The notes below the pieces were generated by a model. That model searched no databases. It had not been told where the DNA came from and was given only the letters and a program-made list of their open reading frames with translations. From Undibacterium parvum (GTDB lineage: Bacteria > Pseudomonadota > Gammaproteobacteria > Burkholderiales > Burkholderiaceae_D), in NCBI RefSeq assembly GCF_003955735.1, contig NZ_CP034464.1:3162001-3226000 (forward strand): a stretch of DNA of 64,000 nucleotides. The letters are read 5' to 3'. This document shows, in pieces, positions 26,044 through 36,778 of this stretch (within the stretch, counting starts at the first letter, position 1; the number at the start of each line of letters is the position of its first letter). The translations under genes were made by a program, and so were the position numbers.

Positions 26044-28749
26044 ATGGATCAATTCGCAAAAGAAACACTCCCGATTTCCCTTGAAGAAGAAATGCGCAAG
26101 AGCTACCTCGATTACGCCATGAGCGTGATTGTTGGTCGAGCCTTGCCAGATGTTCGTGACGGTTTGAAGCCTGTGCACAGACGCGTGTTGTTCGCGATGC
26201 ACGAGATGAATAATGTGTACAACCGTCCGTTTGTTAAGTGCGCCCGTGTGGTCGGTGAGACCATGGGTAAGTACCATCCCCATGGTGATGCCTCAATTTA
26301 CGATACCTTGGTACGGATGGCGCAGGATTTTTCTTTGCGTTACACCTTAGTAGACGGTCAAGGTAACTTTGGTTCTGTCGATGGCGATAATGCCGCTGCG
26401 ATGCGTTACACCGAGTGCCGACTGGATAAAATCGCGAATGAGATACTCGCCGATATCGATAAGGAAACAGTCGATTTCGTTCCTAACTACGATGGCAAAG
26501 AAAAAGAGCCGTCGGTATTGCCGACGCGCATCCCTAATCTGTTGATCAACGGTGCATCCGGTATTGCTGTCGGTATGGCGACCAATATTCCGCCGCATAA
26601 TATTACCGAAGTTATTAATGGTGCTTTGCACGTCTTGCGTAACCAAGATTGTACGATCGATGAGTTGATTGAAATTATTCCGGCTCCGGATTTCCCAACC
26701 GCCGGTATTATTTATGGTGTGTCTGGTGTGCGCGATGGTTATCGCACCGGTCGTGGCCGTGTGGTGATGCGCGCCAAGACCCATTTTGAAGAGTATGGCA
26801 GAGAAGGCCGCACCGCCATCATCGTGGATGAATTGCCTTATCAGGTGAATAAAAAATCCCTGCTAGAGCGTATCGCCGAGAACGTGCGTGACAAGAAGCT
26901 AGAGGGTATTTCTGATATTCGTGATGAGTCAGATAAATCCGGTATGCGCGTCGTGATCGAATTGAAACGCGGTGAAGTGCCAGAAGTGGTCTTGAATAAT
27001 CTGTATAAGCAGACGCAGTTGCAAGACACCTTTGGTATGAATATGGTGGCGCTGGTGAACGGTCAGCCGAAGTTGTTGAACCTTAAACAGATGCTGGAAT
27101 GCTTCTTGTCGCATCGTCGTGAAGTCGTGACACGTCGTACCGTATTTGAACTGCGCAAAGCACGCGAACGCGGCCATGTATTAGAAGGTCTGGCGGTTGC
27201 ACTAGCTAATATCGACGATTTTATCGCCATCATCAAGGCCGCGCCTACGCCACCTTTGGCGAAACTCGAGTTGATGAATCGTGCATGGGATAGCTCTATG
27301 GTGCGCGAGATGTTGACGCGTACTGCTGCGGATAATCCTGCCGGTATCGAAGCTTTCCGTCCTGAGAGCCTGCCTAAGCATTACGGTATCCAAACTGACG
27401 GTCTGTATAAATTGTCAGACGATCAGGCGCAAGAAATTTTGCAAATGCGTTTGCAACGCTTGACTGGCTTGGAACAAGACAAGATCGTCAATGAATACAA
27501 AGATGTGATGTCGGAGATTGCCGACTTGCTGGATATTTTGTCCAAGCCTGAGCGCGTTACCGTCATCATTACTGACGAATTGACTGCCTGCATGAACGAA
27601 TACGGTGCAGGTAACAAGGATGTTCGTCGCTCTGAGATTGTTCATAACGCGACCGATTTGGAAACCGAAGATTTAATCACGCCGCTTGACATGGTAGTGA
27701 CCTTGTCGCACACCGGTTATATGAAGTCCCAACCAGTTTCTGAATACCGTGCGCAGAAGCGCGGCGGTCGCGGTAAACAAGCGATGGCGACTAAAGATGA
27801 TGACTGGATAGAGCAATTGTTCGTCGCCAATACCCATGATTACATTTTGTGTTTCAGTAATCGCGGTCGCCTGTACTGGTTAAAAGTGTGGGAAGTGCCA
27901 CAAGGCTCGCGCAATTCGCGCGGCAAACCTATCGTGAATATGTTCCCGCTCTTGGATGGCGAAAAAATTACCGTGATTTTGCCTTTGTCTGGCGCAAATC
28001 GTAGTTTCCCTGAAGATCATTACATCTTCATGGCGACCAGTCTCGGAACGGTGAAGAAATCCCCTCTGAATGACTTTAGCAATCCACGTAAGGCCGGCAT
28101 TATTGCGGTGGCGCTGGATGAGGGCGATTTCCTGATCGGTGCGGCGCTGACCGATGGCAAGCATGACGTGATGTTGTTCTCCGATTCCGGCAAGGCGGTG
28201 CGCTTCGACGAAAACGATGTTCGTCCTATGGGCCGTACCGCACGTGGTGTGCGTGGTATGAATCTGGAAGAGGGTCAGCAAGTGATCGCTTTACTGGTTG
28301 CTGAGAACGAGCAGCAATCGGTATTAACTGCGACTGAAAACGGTTACGGTAAACGTACCCCTATTTCTGAATACACGCGCCATGGTCGCGGCACTAAGGG
28401 CATGATCGCGATTCAAACTTCCGAGCGTAACGGTAAAGTTGTTGCCGCAACCTTGGTCGATCCAGTTGATGAAATTATGCTGATTACTACCGGTGGCGTT
28501 TTAATCCGTACCCGGGTGGCGGAGATTCGTGAAATGGGTAGGGCAACTCAGGGCGTGACTCTGATCGCGGTAGAAGATGGGACTAAGTTGTCCGGGCTAC
28601 AGCGTATCGTTGAAACGGATGTCGATACTGAGATTGAAGGCGAAGTCGATGCCAGTGCAGTCGTGACCAATGTGGCGACTGATGCCGGTAGCGATTTAGC
28701 AGATGACGCAGCGAATGATGCAGGCACCGATACTGGCGCTGCGGAGTAA
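26044..28749 (+). CDS. gyrA: DNA gyrase subunit A
   Basis: Breakage-rejoining subunit of DNA gyrase, acting with GyrB to introduce negative supercoils. The 901-residue protein carries the catalytic tyrosine Y122 in [10 protein letters not shown] and six-bladed C-terminal GyrA-box regions including [10 protein letters not shown]. The quinolone-resistance region reads [12 protein letters not shown] at 78-89, so position 83 (E. coli numbering, aligned without gaps) is alanine, and 87 is aspartate. An acidic Asp/Ala/Thr tail of about 35 residues ends the protein. serC begins 4 bp after its stop, so the two are probably co-transcribed. Confidence 0.98.
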   Translation: MDQFAKETLPISLEEEMRKSYLDYAMSVIVGRALPDVRDGLKPVHRRVLFAMHEMNNVYNRPFVKCARVVGETMGKYHPHGDASIYDTLVRMAQDFSLRYTLVDGQGNFGSVDGDNAAAMRYTECRLDKIANEILADIDKETVDFVPNYDGKEKEPSVLPTRIPNLLINGASGIAVGMATNIPPHNITEVINGALHVLRNQDCTIDELIEIIPAPDFPTAGIIYGVSGVRDGYRTGRGRVVMRAKTHFEEYGREGRTAIIVDELPYQVNKKSLLERIAENVRDKKLEGISDIRDESDKSGMRVVIELKRGEVPEVVLNNLYKQTQLQDTFGMNMVALVNGQPKLLNLKQMLECFLSHRREVVTRRTVFELRKARERGHVLEGLAVALANIDDFIAIIKAAPTPPLAKLELMNRAWDSSMVREMLTRTAADNPAGIEAFRPESLPKHYGIQTDGLYKLSDDQAQEILQMRLQRLTGLEQDKIVNEYKDVMSEIADLLDILSKPERVTVIITDELTACMNEYGAGNKDVRRSEIVHNATDLETEDLITPLDMVVTLSHTGYMKSQPVSEYRAQKRGGRGKQAMATKDDDWIEQLFVANTHDYILCFSNRGRLYWLKVWEVPQGSRNSRGKPIVNMFPLLDGEKITVILPLSGANRSFPEDHYIFMATSLGTVKKSPLNDFSNPRKAGIIAVALDEGDFLIGAALTDGKHDVMLFSDSGKAVRFDENDVRPMGRTARGVRGMNLEEGQQVIALLVAENEQQSVLTATENGYGKRTPISEYTRHGRGTKGMIAIQTSERNGKVVAATLVDPVDEIMLITTGGVLIRTRVAEIREMGRATQGVTLIAVEDGTKLSGLQRIVETDVDTEIEGEVDASAVVTNVATDAGSDLADDAANDAGTDTGAAE

Positions 28750-28753
28750 GCTG

Positions 28754-29857
28754 ATGACGACGATTTACAATTTTTCAGCCGGTCCTGCGGTTTTGCCTAA
28801 AGAAGTATTGCAGCAGGCTGCCGCAGAAATGCTTGATTGGCACGGTAGTGGTATGTCGGTCATGGAAATGAGTCATCGTGGTCCCGAGTTCATGTCCATC
28901 ATGGCAGCAGCGCAAAGTGATTTGCGCGAGCTGCTGGCAGTGCCAGCCAACTATAAAATCTTGTTTCTGCAAGGCGGTGGTTTGGCCGAGAATGCCATCG
29001 TCCCCATGAATCTGATGGGGCGCAAGCCGCAACCGGCGACCGCTGATTTTATCCATACTGGTTCATGGACTGCAAAATCGATCAAAGAAGCGCGCAAATA
29101 TGGCAACGTAAATATTGCTGCCTCAGCGGAAGCTAGTGGTTTTAACGTTGTGCCAGTGCGTGCCAGCTGGAATTTATCCAAGGATGCTGCTTACGTCCAT
29201 ATTTGCAGTAACGAAACCATCGATGGCGTCGAGTACCATTTCACGCCCGAGGTTGGAGACGATACGGGCGAGGCGCCTATCGTTGCCGATATGTCGTCGC
29301 AGATTTTGTCGCGCGTGATCGATGTCTCTAAATATGGTGTGATTTTTGGCGGGGCGCAAAAAAATATAGGCCCGGCCGGTTTAACTATCGTCATCGTACG
29401 TGATGATTTGTTGGGGCATGCCTTGCCATGTTGCCCATCGGCGTTTGACTGGAAAATCGTGGCCGACAATGATTCCATGTACAACACCCCGCCTACTTAC
29501 GCGATCTATATTGCAGGCTTGGTGTTTCAGTGGTTGAAACGTCAGGGCGGTGTCGCCGCTATTGAACAAAAAAATATTGCGAAAGCCAAGCTGCTTTACG
29601 ATTTTCTCGATGCCTCTGATTTTTACCTCAATCGCATTGAAAAGGATTGCCGTTCGCGCATGAATGTCCCTTTCTTTTTGCGTGATGAGACGCATAATGC
29701 GGCTTTTCTGGCAGCAGCCAAAGAGCGCGGCTTATTGCAAATAAAAGGACATAAGTCAGTAGGCGGCATGCGCGCTTCTATCTATAACGCCATGCCTATA
29801 GAAGGTGTGCAAGCATTGGTGAACTTCATGCAGGAATTTGCCAGTAGCCACGCTTAA
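28754..29857 (+). CDS. serC: Phosphoserine aminotransferase
   Basis: PLP enzyme converting 3-phosphohydroxypyruvate to phosphoserine (serine synthesis) and acting in pyridoxine synthesis. The 367-residue protein begins with the diagnostic [16 protein letters not shown]. The PLP lysine is K203 in [12 protein letters not shown], and MSHRGPEF and [13 protein letters not shown] are conserved. The start at 28754 is set by the family N-terminus; the open frame extends back into gyrA. Order gyrA-serC-pheA is typical of Burkholderiales. Confidence 0.97.
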   Translation: MTTIYNFSAGPAVLPKEVLQQAAAEMLDWHGSGMSVMEMSHRGPEFMSIMAAAQSDLRELLAVPANYKILFLQGGGLAENAIVPMNLMGRKPQPATADFIHTGSWTAKSIKEARKYGNVNIAASAEASGFNVVPVRASWNLSKDAAYVHICSNETIDGVEYHFTPEVGDDTGEAPIVADMSSQILSRVIDVSKYGVIFGGAQKNIGPAGLTIVIVRDDLLGHALPCCPSAFDWKIVADNDSMYNTPPTYAIYIAGLVFQWLKRQGGVAAIEQKNIAKAKLLYDFLDASDFYLNRIEKDCRSRMNVPFFLRDETHNAAFLAAAKERGLLQIKGHKSVGGMRASIYNAMPIEGVQALVNFMQEFASSHA

Positions 29858-29877
29858 GCGCCTTACGCTAAGTGTGT

Positions 29878-29901
29878 AGACTGGACTCGAAAATCCAGTC
29901 T
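29878..29901 (+). other. Hairpin in the serC-pheA gap
   Basis: AGACTGGA and TCCAGTCT form a perfect 8-bp stem around CTCGAAAA, 20 bp after serC. There is no U-tract, so it is not a standard terminator. A second, shorter stem (CCAAG/CTTGG) lies near 29997. No Phe-rich leader peptide was found, so attenuation of pheA is not supported. Confidence 0.45.
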
Positions 29902-30089
29902 CTGGCTTCAGATGTAAAATTTAGTCTCCTCTCTTCGTTAGCCCTTTCTTTGCATGGAATCATCCATCACCTGGAAACCGTGGCGCTGACGAACCAAGTC
30001 AAAAGCTTGGCGGGAGCAGGTAAGATGTCCAGCGTTAACTGAGATTGTTGTTAGCGGCCTTGTGATGCAAAACGGTTTTTAGGTTACTT

Positions 30090-31160
30090 ATGAGCGACAA
30101 TAAATTACTCCCCTTGCGTCATCAGATAGACGCGATCGATGCCCAGATTCTTGATTTACTGAACCAGCGTGCCCGCGTAGCGGAAGCGGTTGGCCATCTG
30201 AAGGCAGAGACGAATGCGCCGGTGTTTCGTCCCGAGCGTGAGGCGCAAGTCTTGCGCGGCGTTGCCGAGCGCAACCCTGGTCCTTTAAATAGCGACGATG
30301 TGCAATTGATTTTCCGTGAAATTATGTCGGCCTGTCGCGCTTTAGAGCGCCGCGTGGTCGTAGCATTTTTGGGGCCGGTCGGCACCTTCAGTGAGCAAGC
30401 GGTGTACCAGCAATTTGGTCATGCGATTCAGGCTTTACCCTGTGTTTCTATCGACGAAGTGTTTCGCGCTACCGAGGCCGGGACTGCCGATTTTGGCGTG
30501 GTGCCGATAGAGAATTCATCCGAAGGCGCGATTAATCGCACCCTGGATTTATTATTGCAAACGAGTCTGGCGATCAGCGGTGAATTGGCGATTCCAGTAC
30601 AGCATAGCTTGATGAGTAAATCTGGCAATATGGAAGGCATTACCCGTATCTGCGCTCATTCTCAGGCACTGGCGCAGTGTCAGGCCTGGCTCAATCAGCA
30701 TTATCCGCACGTCGAACGACAGGCGGTTGCCTCGAATGCAGAAGCGGCGCGCATGGCCAGCGGCGACTTTAGTGTGGCGGCAATTGCCAGTGAAATCGCC
30801 GGGCATCAATATCATCTGGGTATAGTTAGTGCCCACATTCAAGACGATCCGCATAACCGTACTCGTTTTGCAGTCATTGGTCGTCTGCAGACTACACCTA
30901 GTGGCAAGGATCAAACTTCCTTGGTATTGGCGGTGCCTAATAAGGCTGGAGCGGTGTATGACTTATTGGCTCCGCTTGCCAAACACAGTGTCTCCATGAC
31001 GCGCTTTGAATCGCGCCCAGCACGCACCGGCAATTGGGAATACTATTTCTATGTCGATGTGGAAGGTCATGTGATGGATGCCAAGGTGGCCGCTGCCATG
31101 GCTGATCTCAATGACAATGCCGCCTTCTTTAAAGTATTGGGCTCTTATCCTTGTACCTAG
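30090..31160 (+). CDS. pheA: Bifunctional chorismate mutase/prephenate dehydratase (P-protein)
   Basis: Makes phenylpyruvate from chorismate for phenylalanine synthesis. The 356-residue protein has an N-terminal AroQ chorismate mutase (about 1-85, LPLRHQIDAIDAQILDLLNQRARVAEAVG), a prephenate dehydratase domain (about 90-270, FLGPVGTFSEQAV and the catalytic NRTRFAVIG), and a C-terminal ACT domain (about 275-356) with the Phe-binding ESRPARTGNWEYYFYVD motif. The ACT domain provides feedback inhibition. The next gene is tyrA, but 240 bp of repeat DNA lies between. Confidence 0.97.
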   Translation: MSDNKLLPLRHQIDAIDAQILDLLNQRARVAEAVGHLKAETNAPVFRPEREAQVLRGVAERNPGPLNSDDVQLIFREIMSACRALERRVVVAFLGPVGTFSEQAVYQQFGHAIQALPCVSIDEVFRATEAGTADFGVVPIENSSEGAINRTLDLLLQTSLAISGELAIPVQHSLMSKSGNMEGITRICAHSQALAQCQAWLNQHYPHVERQAVASNAEAARMASGDFSVAAIASEIAGHQYHLGIVSAHIQDDPHNRTRFAVIGRLQTTPSGKDQTSLVLAVPNKAGAVYDLLAPLAKHSVSMTRFESRPARTGNWEYYFYVDVEGHVMDAKVAAAMADLNDNAAFFKVLGSYPCT

Positions 31161-31190
31161 GCGCATAGTGTCGCTAACTCAATTTAGTCT

Positions 31191-31250
31191 GCGCAATATC
31201 CATGCGGCTTTGCAGCCATTTTCGTGCCAGAAGGCGCATGGATATTGCGC
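31191..31250. repeat. Dispersed palindromic repeat, copy 4 (variant)
   Basis: GCGCAATATCCATGCG (31191-31206) and CGCATGGATATTGCGC (31235-31250) are perfectly complementary. The arms differ from the usual ones at several paired positions, so changes on one side are matched on the other. Loop orientation (GGCTTTGCAGCC...CCAGAAGGCGC) is inverted relative to copies 1-3. It lies 30 bp after pheA. Confidence 0.75.
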
Positions 31251-31259
31251 AATGGTTTT

Positions 31260-31381
31260 GGGAACTTCTAAAAAACCGTTAATCGGGATGCAGCGCAAGG
31301 CGCAAACCGGAGCAATACGTCGGTATTGCGAGGATTTGCAACGCCGCGATGCGCTCGAGTATGGGTTTTTTAGAAGTTCCC
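31260..31381. repeat. 122-bp inverted-repeat element between pheA and tyrA
   Basis: Perfect 18-bp terminal inverted repeats, GGGAACTTCTAAAAAACC (31260-31277) and GGTTTTTTAGAAGTTCCC (31364-31381). The inside has further self-complementary blocks (GCGCAAGGCGCAAA with TTTGCAACGCCGCG; GCAATAC with GTATTGC). This fits a MITE-like or structured repeat with no coding capacity. The right end followed by TTTTT could also work as a transcription terminator inside the aromatic operon. No second copy is in the window. Confidence 0.8.
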
Positions 31382-31415
31382 TTTTTAGATTTGTAAAAAC
31401 GTGAATGGCCTAGTG

Positions 31416-32345
31416 ATGGTAAACGATAGCAAACCAGGTTCACATGTATTTAAGCGTATCGCCATCTTCGGGGTAGGTTTGATAGGCGGTTCTTTTGCTT
31501 TGGCTTTAAAGAAAGCCGGTGCGGTGCAGCAGGTGGTGGGGGTAGGGCGCAGTCAGGCTTCGCTGCAGCGCGCGCAAGAACTGGGCATTATCGACCAGAT
31601 CGCCAGTTCTGTTGAAGATGCGGTGTGTGGCGCTGATCTGATTTTGATTGCTGCCCCAGTGGCGCAGACGGCTGCCATTTTGATGGCAATGCAGCCTTAT
31701 TTACAGACGGGGACGGTAGTCACCGACGCCGGTAGTACCAAGGCCGATGTGGTGGCTGCAGCAAGACAGGCGATGGGCCAGAAATTAGCCCAATTTGTGC
31801 CGGCTCATCCGATTGCAGGTCGTGAGTTAAATGGCCCCGATGCCGCCTTAGTCGATTTATATGCGGGCAAAAAAATCGTCATTACGCGTTTGCCGGAAAA
31901 TTCGGCAGACGATGTCAATCTGGTGGCAAATGCCTGGCAGCAATGCGGCGCCATCATTCACCATTTAAGCCCTGCAGAACACGATGCGGTGTTTGCCGCT
32001 GTTAGCCACTTGCCGCATTTGTTGGCATATGCACTGGTCGACGATATTGCCAGAAAACCGCATGCCGAACGCTTGTTTCAATATGCGGCTAGCGGCTTTC
32101 GAGATTTCACGCGTATCGCCGGATCTTCGCCAGAAATGTGGCGCGACATTAGCCTGGCGAACCGCGATGCCATGTTGCAGGAACTTGATTCGTATACTGC
32201 TCAATTGGGACGCTTGCGCGCGCATTTATTGGCGGGCGATGCGCAGGCAATTGAAGCCATATATTCAAACGCGCAATTGGCTAGGCATAATTGGATTACT
32301 GCGATCGAAACGGCAGAGAAGCAGCGCAAGGACGGCGGCGATTGA
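31416..32345 (+). CDS. tyrA: Prephenate dehydrogenase
   Basis: NAD(P)-dependent oxidative decarboxylation of prephenate to 4-hydroxyphenylpyruvate for tyrosine synthesis. The 309-residue protein (314 if GTG at 31401 is used) has the Rossmann motif IAIFGVGLIGGSFALALKKAG, then VTDAGSTKADVV, FVPAHPIAGREL and HDAVFAAVSHLPHLLAYALV, all standard for TyrA. There is no chorismate mutase or ACT domain, unlike enterobacterial TyrA. No ribosome binding site is obvious at either start. The gene is cut off from pheA by two repeats. Confidence 0.95.
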   Translation: MVNDSKPGSHVFKRIAIFGVGLIGGSFALALKKAGAVQQVVGVGRSQASLQRAQELGIIDQIASSVEDAVCGADLILIAAPVAQTAAILMAMQPYLQTGTVVTDAGSTKADVVAAARQAMGQKLAQFVPAHPIAGRELNGPDAALVDLYAGKKIVITRLPENSADDVNLVANAWQQCGAIIHHLSPAEHDAVFAAVSHLPHLLAYALVDDIARKPHAERLFQYAASGFRDFTRIAGSSPEMWRDISLANRDAMLQELDSYTAQLGRLRAHLLAGDAQAIEAIYSNAQLARHNWITAIETAEKQRKDGGD

Positions 32346-32414
32346 GCTTGCTGGGTGCTTGAGTAAAGCAGAGCGCAGCGGCCATACCTATTGTATACAA
32401 GCTAGGGACTAAGC

Positions 32415-33764
32415 ATGACACAACACATGACACAAGCAACCAAACACTATCCGCACTACATCGATTTGCATCCGGCCATGGAGGTGCAGGGCGTGGTGCG
32501 CTTGCCTGGCTCTAAAAGTATCTCGAACCGTATTTTGCTACTGGCCGCCTTGGCCAAGGGCGATACGAAGATCATGGATTTGCTGGCCTCCGACGATACC
32601 CTGGTGATGCTCAATGCTTTGCATGCGCTAGGCGTGCACTGGACCCAAGACGGGGCCAGCCAAAATTACACAGTGCAGGGTGCCGATGGCGCATTCCCCA
32701 AGCATCAGGCCGACCTGTTTATGGGCAATGCCGGTACTGCGATCCGGCCTCTGGTGGCGGCCCTGGCGGTTTTGGGCGGCGACTATACGGTGCATGGTGT
32801 GCCACGTATGCATGAAAGGCCGATCGGCGATCTGGTCGATGCCCTCAATGCTGTGGGCACGCAAATTACCTACACCGGCAATCCTGGCTTTCCACCTTTG
32901 CATATACGCCGTGGCCGCCTGCATGCGCAGCGCATGCAGGTGAAGGGAAATGTATCGAGTCAATTCCTGACTGCAGTCTTGATGGCGGCGCCCTTGATGG
33001 CGCAGCAGCATGACGTTGTCATTGAGGTGGTGGGAGAGCTGATCTCCAAACCATATATAGAAATTACCTTAAATCTGATGCAGCGTTTTGGTGTTGAGGT
33101 CGAGCGTGATGGCTGGCAAGCATTCACCATCAAGGCCGGGCAGCAATATGTTTCGCCGGGTGTGATTCATGTCGAGGGCGACGCATCCTCAGCTTCGTAT
33201 TTTTTGGCGGCCGGGGCGATTGCCGGCGGCCCAATCCGGGTTGAGGGCGTAGGCTTAAACAGCATCCAGGGCGATGTGCGTTTTGCCGAGGCATTGGAAA
33301 AAATGGGGGCGACCATCACCCGTGGCGATAATTGGATAGAAGCCAAATCGAACGGCATATTGCAAGCTATCGATATGGATTTTAATCATATTCCCGATGC
33401 TGCCATGACGATCGCGATCGCCGCCTTGTATGCCAATGGCACCACGGTATTGCGTAATATCGCCAGTTGGCGCGTCAAGGAAACCGATAGAATCGCTGCG
33501 ATGGCCACCGAATTGCGCAAACTTGGTGCGATAGTCGAAGAAGGCGAAGATTATATGACCGTGACGCCACCGGCGCAGATACGGCCTGCAACTATTGACA
33601 CCTATGATGATCACAGGATGGCAATGTGCTTTTCATTGGCAACGCTCGATGGTAAGGCAAGGTGCGGTGCGGCTATGCGTATCAACGATCCAAAATGTGT
33701 GGCGAAGACTTTTCCTGATTATTTTGAAGCCTTTGCCAAGATTAATCATAAGGAGTTATTTTGA
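32415..33764 (+). CDS. aroA: 3-phosphoshikimate 1-carboxyvinyltransferase (EPSP synthase)
   Basis: Joins PEP and shikimate 3-phosphate in the shikimate pathway. The 449-residue protein has [20 protein letters not shown] at the N-terminus, the PEP-loop [17 protein letters not shown], the R-loop [16 protein letters not shown], and the C-terminal [11 protein letters not shown]. It is a class I enzyme by these motifs. Its stop codon overlaps the TTG start of cmk (TTGA), so translation is coupled. Confidence 0.97.
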   Translation: MTQHMTQATKHYPHYIDLHPAMEVQGVVRLPGSKSISNRILLLAALAKGDTKIMDLLASDDTLVMLNALHALGVHWTQDGASQNYTVQGADGAFPKHQADLFMGNAGTAIRPLVAALAVLGGDYTVHGVPRMHERPIGDLVDALNAVGTQITYTGNPGFPPLHIRRGRLHAQRMQVKGNVSSQFLTAVLMAAPLMAQQHDVVIEVVGELISKPYIEITLNLMQRFGVEVERDGWQAFTIKAGQQYVSPGVIHVEGDASSASYFLAAGAIAGGPIRVEGVGLNSIQGDVRFAEALEKMGATITRGDNWIEAKSNGILQAIDMDFNHIPDAAMTIAIAALYANGTTVLRNIASWRVKETDRIAAMATELRKLGAIVEEGEDYMTVTPPAQIRPATIDTYDDHRMAMCFSLATLDGKARCGAAMRINDPKCVAKTFPDYFEAFAKINHKELF

Positions 33765-34432
33765 CTGTTCCCGTAATTACAATAGATGGGCCTACCGCTT
33801 CCGGCAAAGGGACGGTGGCACATAGAGTTGCCAAACATTTGGGCTTTCATTACCTTGATTCTGGCGCCTTGTACCGATTGACTGCGTTATCCGCTGCGCA
33901 ACAAGGCATTTCCCTTGAGGATGAAGCTGCTTTGGCAGATTTGGCGCGGGTCTTGCCATGTCAGTTTGTTAAAGGGCACGTCTTACTCGATGGCGAGGAT
34001 GTTACCGATGCTGTGCGTGCCGAGGAAATAGGCGTAGCCGCTTCCAAATTGGCGGTATTGCCTAAGGTTCGCCAGGCTTTGTTTGATTTGCAAGTTGCGT
34101 TTCGTTTTGCCCCTGGCTTGGTGGCAGATGGCCGCGACATGGGGACCGTAATTTTCCCTGATGCACTACAAAAGGTGTACTTAACTGCAAGTGTCGAAGC
34201 GCGCGCTGGCAGGCGTTATAAGCAATTGAAAGAAAAGGGAATTTCTGCTACTATGGAAGACTTGGTAAAAGATTTGGCTGAGCGTGATGCGAGGGATATT
34301 GCCCGAACTGCCGCTCCGCTTAAGCCAGCGCCAGGTGCTGTAATTCTAGATACTTCAGAGTTGACCGTCGATGAGTCGGTACATGCGGTGCTAGCCTTAT
34401 ACGCAGATGCAGTAAAGCTTTCTAATATATGA
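33761..34432 (+). CDS. cmk: Cytidylate kinase
   Basis: Phosphorylates CMP and dCMP with ATP. The 223-residue protein has the P-loop [15 protein letters not shown], then [12 protein letters not shown], the CMP-binding [14 protein letters not shown] and the lid region [20 protein letters not shown]. It starts with TTG at 33761, with a strong AAGGAG 5 bases upstream, overlapping the aroA stop codon. The cmk-rpsA order is conserved across proteobacteria. Confidence 0.96.
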   Translation: MTVPVITIDGPTASGKGTVAHRVAKHLGFHYLDSGALYRLTALSAAQQGISLEDEAALADLARVLPCQFVKGHVLLDGEDVTDAVRAEEIGVAASKLAVLPKVRQALFDLQVAFRFAPGLVADGRDMGTVIFPDALQKVYLTASVEARAGRRYKQLKEKGISATMEDLVKDLAERDARDIARTAAPLKPAPGAVILDTSELTVDESVHAVLALYADAVKLSNI

Positions 34433-34464
34433 ATTAAATCATTTATATGATGAAAGTTGCCGTG

Positions 34465-34487
34465 CCCTTATATGAAAATGATAAGGG
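34465..34487 (+). promoter_or_regulatory. rpsA: Hairpin in the rpsA leader
   Basis: CCCTTAT and ATAAGGG form a perfect 7-bp stem with a 9-base A-rich loop, 62 bp before the chosen rpsA start. In E. coli the rpsA leader is structured and S1 autoregulates translation; no typical strong Shine-Dalgarno is seen here either. A role in autoregulation is inference. Confidence 0.45.
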
Positions 34488-34548
34488 ATTGTTTAATCTA
34501 ACCCGGTAAATAGCGCCTTTGCACTATTCCGGCTCACTCGTGAATATT

Positions 34549-36270
34549 ATGTCTACTGTTTTCATGTCTCAAGGTTTCGATACCGGCGCAGATAGTTTTG
34601 CTGCTTTGTTTGAAGAATCGCTGTCTCGTCAAGATATGCGTTCTGGCGAAGTCATTTCTGCTGAAGTCGTTCGTATCGACCACAATTTCGTGATCGTAAA
34701 TGCTGGCCTCAAGTCTGAAGCATTTATCCCTGTTGAAGAATTCAAAAACGACCAAGGCGAATTGGAAGTTAACATCGGCGATTTCGTTTCCGTAGCGATT
34801 GATTCGCTGGAAAACGGTTTCGGCGACACTATCTTGTCCCGCGACAAAGCAAAACGTTTGGCCTCATGGCTTGCGCTTGAAAAAGCGTTGGAGTCTGGTG
34901 AAATCGTTATTGGTACTGTCAATGGTAAAGTTAAAGGTGGTTTGACTGTTCTGACCAACGGCATCCGCGCTTTCTTGCCAGGTTCATTGGTCGATACTCG
35001 TCCAGTAAAAGACACTACCCCTTACGAAGGCAAAACCTTGGAATTCAAGGTTATCAAGCTCGATCGTAAGCGTAATAACGTGGTTCTGTCACGTCGTGCT
35101 GTAGTTGAAGCATCGATGGGCGAAGAGCGTCAAAAACTGATGGAAACACTGAAAGAAGGCACAGTGGTCGTCGGTATCGTAAAAAATATCACTGACTACG
35201 GCGCATTCGTGGATCTGGGCGGTATCGATGGTCTGTTGCATATCACTGATCTGGCATGGCGTCGTGTACGTCATCCTTCAGAAGTATTGACAGTCGGTCA
35301 AGAGATCACTGCTAAGATTCTGAAGTTTGATCAAGAGAAAAACCGTGTTTCTCTGGGTGTAAAACAATTGGGCGACGATCCTTGGACTGGACTGTCACGT
35401 CGTTACCCACAACACACCCGTTTGTTCGGTAAAGTAACGAACCTGACTGACTACGGCGCATTCGTTGAAGTCGAGCAGGGTATCGAAGGTTTGGTACACG
35501 TTTCCGAAATGGACTGGACTAACAAAAACGTTGCACCAAATAAAGTTGTTCAATTGGGCGATGAAGTTGAAGTCATGGTTCTGGAAATCGACGAAGACCG
35601 TCGTCGTATCAGCCTGGGTATGAAACAGTGCAAAGCTAATCCTTGGGATGATTTCGCGATCAACCACAAGAAGGGCGATAAGCTGCGCGGCGCAATCAAA
35701 TCTATCACTGATTTCGGCGTATTTATCGGCTTGTCCGGTAACATCGACGGTCTGGTACATTTGTCTGATTTGTCTTGGAACGAAACCGGCGAAGAAGCCG
35801 TACGTCGCTTCAAGAAAGGTGACGAGCTGGAAGCCATCATTCTGGCGATCGACGTTGAGCGTGAACGTGTTTCCCTGGGTGTTAAACAACTCGAAGGCGA
35901 CCCATTCAACAACTATTGCGCAATGAATGACAAAGGTGCCATCGTTACTGGTACTGTTAAGTCAGTCGAAGCTAAAGGTGCTGTGATTCAATTGGCTGAC
36001 GAAGTTGAAGGCTACTTGCGCGCTTCCGAAATCTCCCGCGACCGCGTGGAAGATGCTGGTACTCACCTGAAAGTTGGCGATACTGTCGAAACTCTGGTAT
36101 TGAACATCGATCGTAAAGCACGTGGCATCCAATTGTCTATCAAGGCAAAAGATTCTGCTGAAACACAAGAAGCAATGCAAAAGATGTCTACTGACACTAA
36201 TTCTAATGCAGCTTCCGGTACAACTAGCCTTGGCGCGTTGTTGAAGGCAAAGTTCGATAATAAGAACTAA
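34549..36270 (+). CDS. rpsA: 30S ribosomal protein S1
   Basis: Largest ribosomal protein, binds mRNA near the start site and helps unfold it. The 573-residue protein has six S1 (OB-fold) repeats: for example [61 protein letters not shown] and [29 protein letters not shown]. The N-terminus [22 protein letters not shown] matches the family. The ATG at 34549 ([11 protein letters not shown]) is preferred; 34564 is also possible. Codons are strongly biased, as expected of a highly expressed gene. Confidence 0.97.
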   Translation: MSTVFMSQGFDTGADSFAALFEESLSRQDMRSGEVISAEVVRIDHNFVIVNAGLKSEAFIPVEEFKNDQGELEVNIGDFVSVAIDSLENGFGDTILSRDKAKRLASWLALEKALESGEIVIGTVNGKVKGGLTVLTNGIRAFLPGSLVDTRPVKDTTPYEGKTLEFKVIKLDRKRNNVVLSRRAVVEASMGEERQKLMETLKEGTVVVGIVKNITDYGAFVDLGGIDGLLHITDLAWRRVRHPSEVLTVGQEITAKILKFDQEKNRVSLGVKQLGDDPWTGLSRRYPQHTRLFGKVTNLTDYGAFVEVEQGIEGLVHVSEMDWTNKNVAPNKVVQLGDEVEVMVLEIDEDRRRISLGMKQCKANPWDDFAINHKKGDKLRGAIKSITDFGVFIGLSGNIDGLVHLSDLSWNETGEEAVRRFKKGDELEAIILAIDVERERVSLGVKQLEGDPFNNYCAMNDKGAIVTGTVKSVEAKGAVIQLADEVEGYLRASEISRDRVEDAGTHLKVGDTVETLVLNIDRKARGIQLSIKAKDSAETQEAMQKMSTDTNSNAASGTTSLGALLKAKFDNKN

Positions 36271-36311
36271 GCAACAACAGTGTCATTGAGGCTTTTGATG
36301 TTTCAAAAACT

Positions 36312-36617
36312 ATGACGAAGTCGGAGCTAATTGCTCGGCTGGCAGAGCGATATCCGCAACTGATTGCAAAAGATGTGGATGTCGCGGTCAAGGCCATACT
36401 CGATGCGATGGCAGATTCATTGTCTAGTGCGCAGCGTATCGAGATACGTGGTTTCGGCAGCTTTTCACTGAATAGCCGGCCGCCACGTATTGGTCGTAAT
36501 CCTAAGTCAGGTGACAAAGTAATGGTTCCCGAAAAGCGGGTGCCACACTTCAAGCCAGGCAAAGAATTGCGCGAAAGAGTCGATGCAATGGTGGGGCAAC
36601 CCATCCTTGATGATTGA
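36312..36617 (+). CDS. ihfB: Integration host factor subunit beta
   Basis: DNA-bending HU/IHF-family protein that forms the IHF heterodimer with IhfA. The 101-residue protein begins [17 protein letters not shown] and has [21 protein letters not shown], the DNA-inserting beta-arm region with the RxGRNP motif, and [13 protein letters not shown]. It follows rpsA by 41 bp, as in most proteobacteria. IHF also assists sigma-54 promoters, one of which is predicted at 10018. Confidence 0.97.
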   Translation: MTKSELIARLAERYPQLIAKDVDVAVKAILDAMADSLSSAQRIEIRGFGSFSLNSRPPRIGRNPKSGDKVMVPEKRVPHFKPGKELRERVDAMVGQPILDD

Positions 36618-36648
36618 GTGGTAGCTGGCATCTAAAGCAACAAAATTG

Positions 36649-36688
36649 AAAACGGCATAGCGGATTTCCGATATGCCGTTTTTTTTCA
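36649..36688 (+). terminator. Intrinsic terminator after ihfB
   Basis: AACGGCAT and ATGCCGTT form a stem around AGCGGATTTCCGAT, followed by eight or more Ts. It separates the rpsA-ihfB transcript from lapA. Confidence 0.88.
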
Positions 36689-36778
36689 CGTACAATTTCA
36701 TATCTACATATAAATTCTTTGCGCGCACGCCGTATATAGCGCTACGCGAGGTCTGACTTCTTTAGTTAAGGTATAAAT

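Noticed and set aside
29902..30089. Possible attenuator with leader peptide before pheA
   Set aside because: No Phe-rich short frame and no competing hairpins with a U-tract were found.
35395..35889. A 164-codon minus-strand ORF opposite rpsA
   Set aside because: Antisense shadow of a highly biased ribosomal protein gene.
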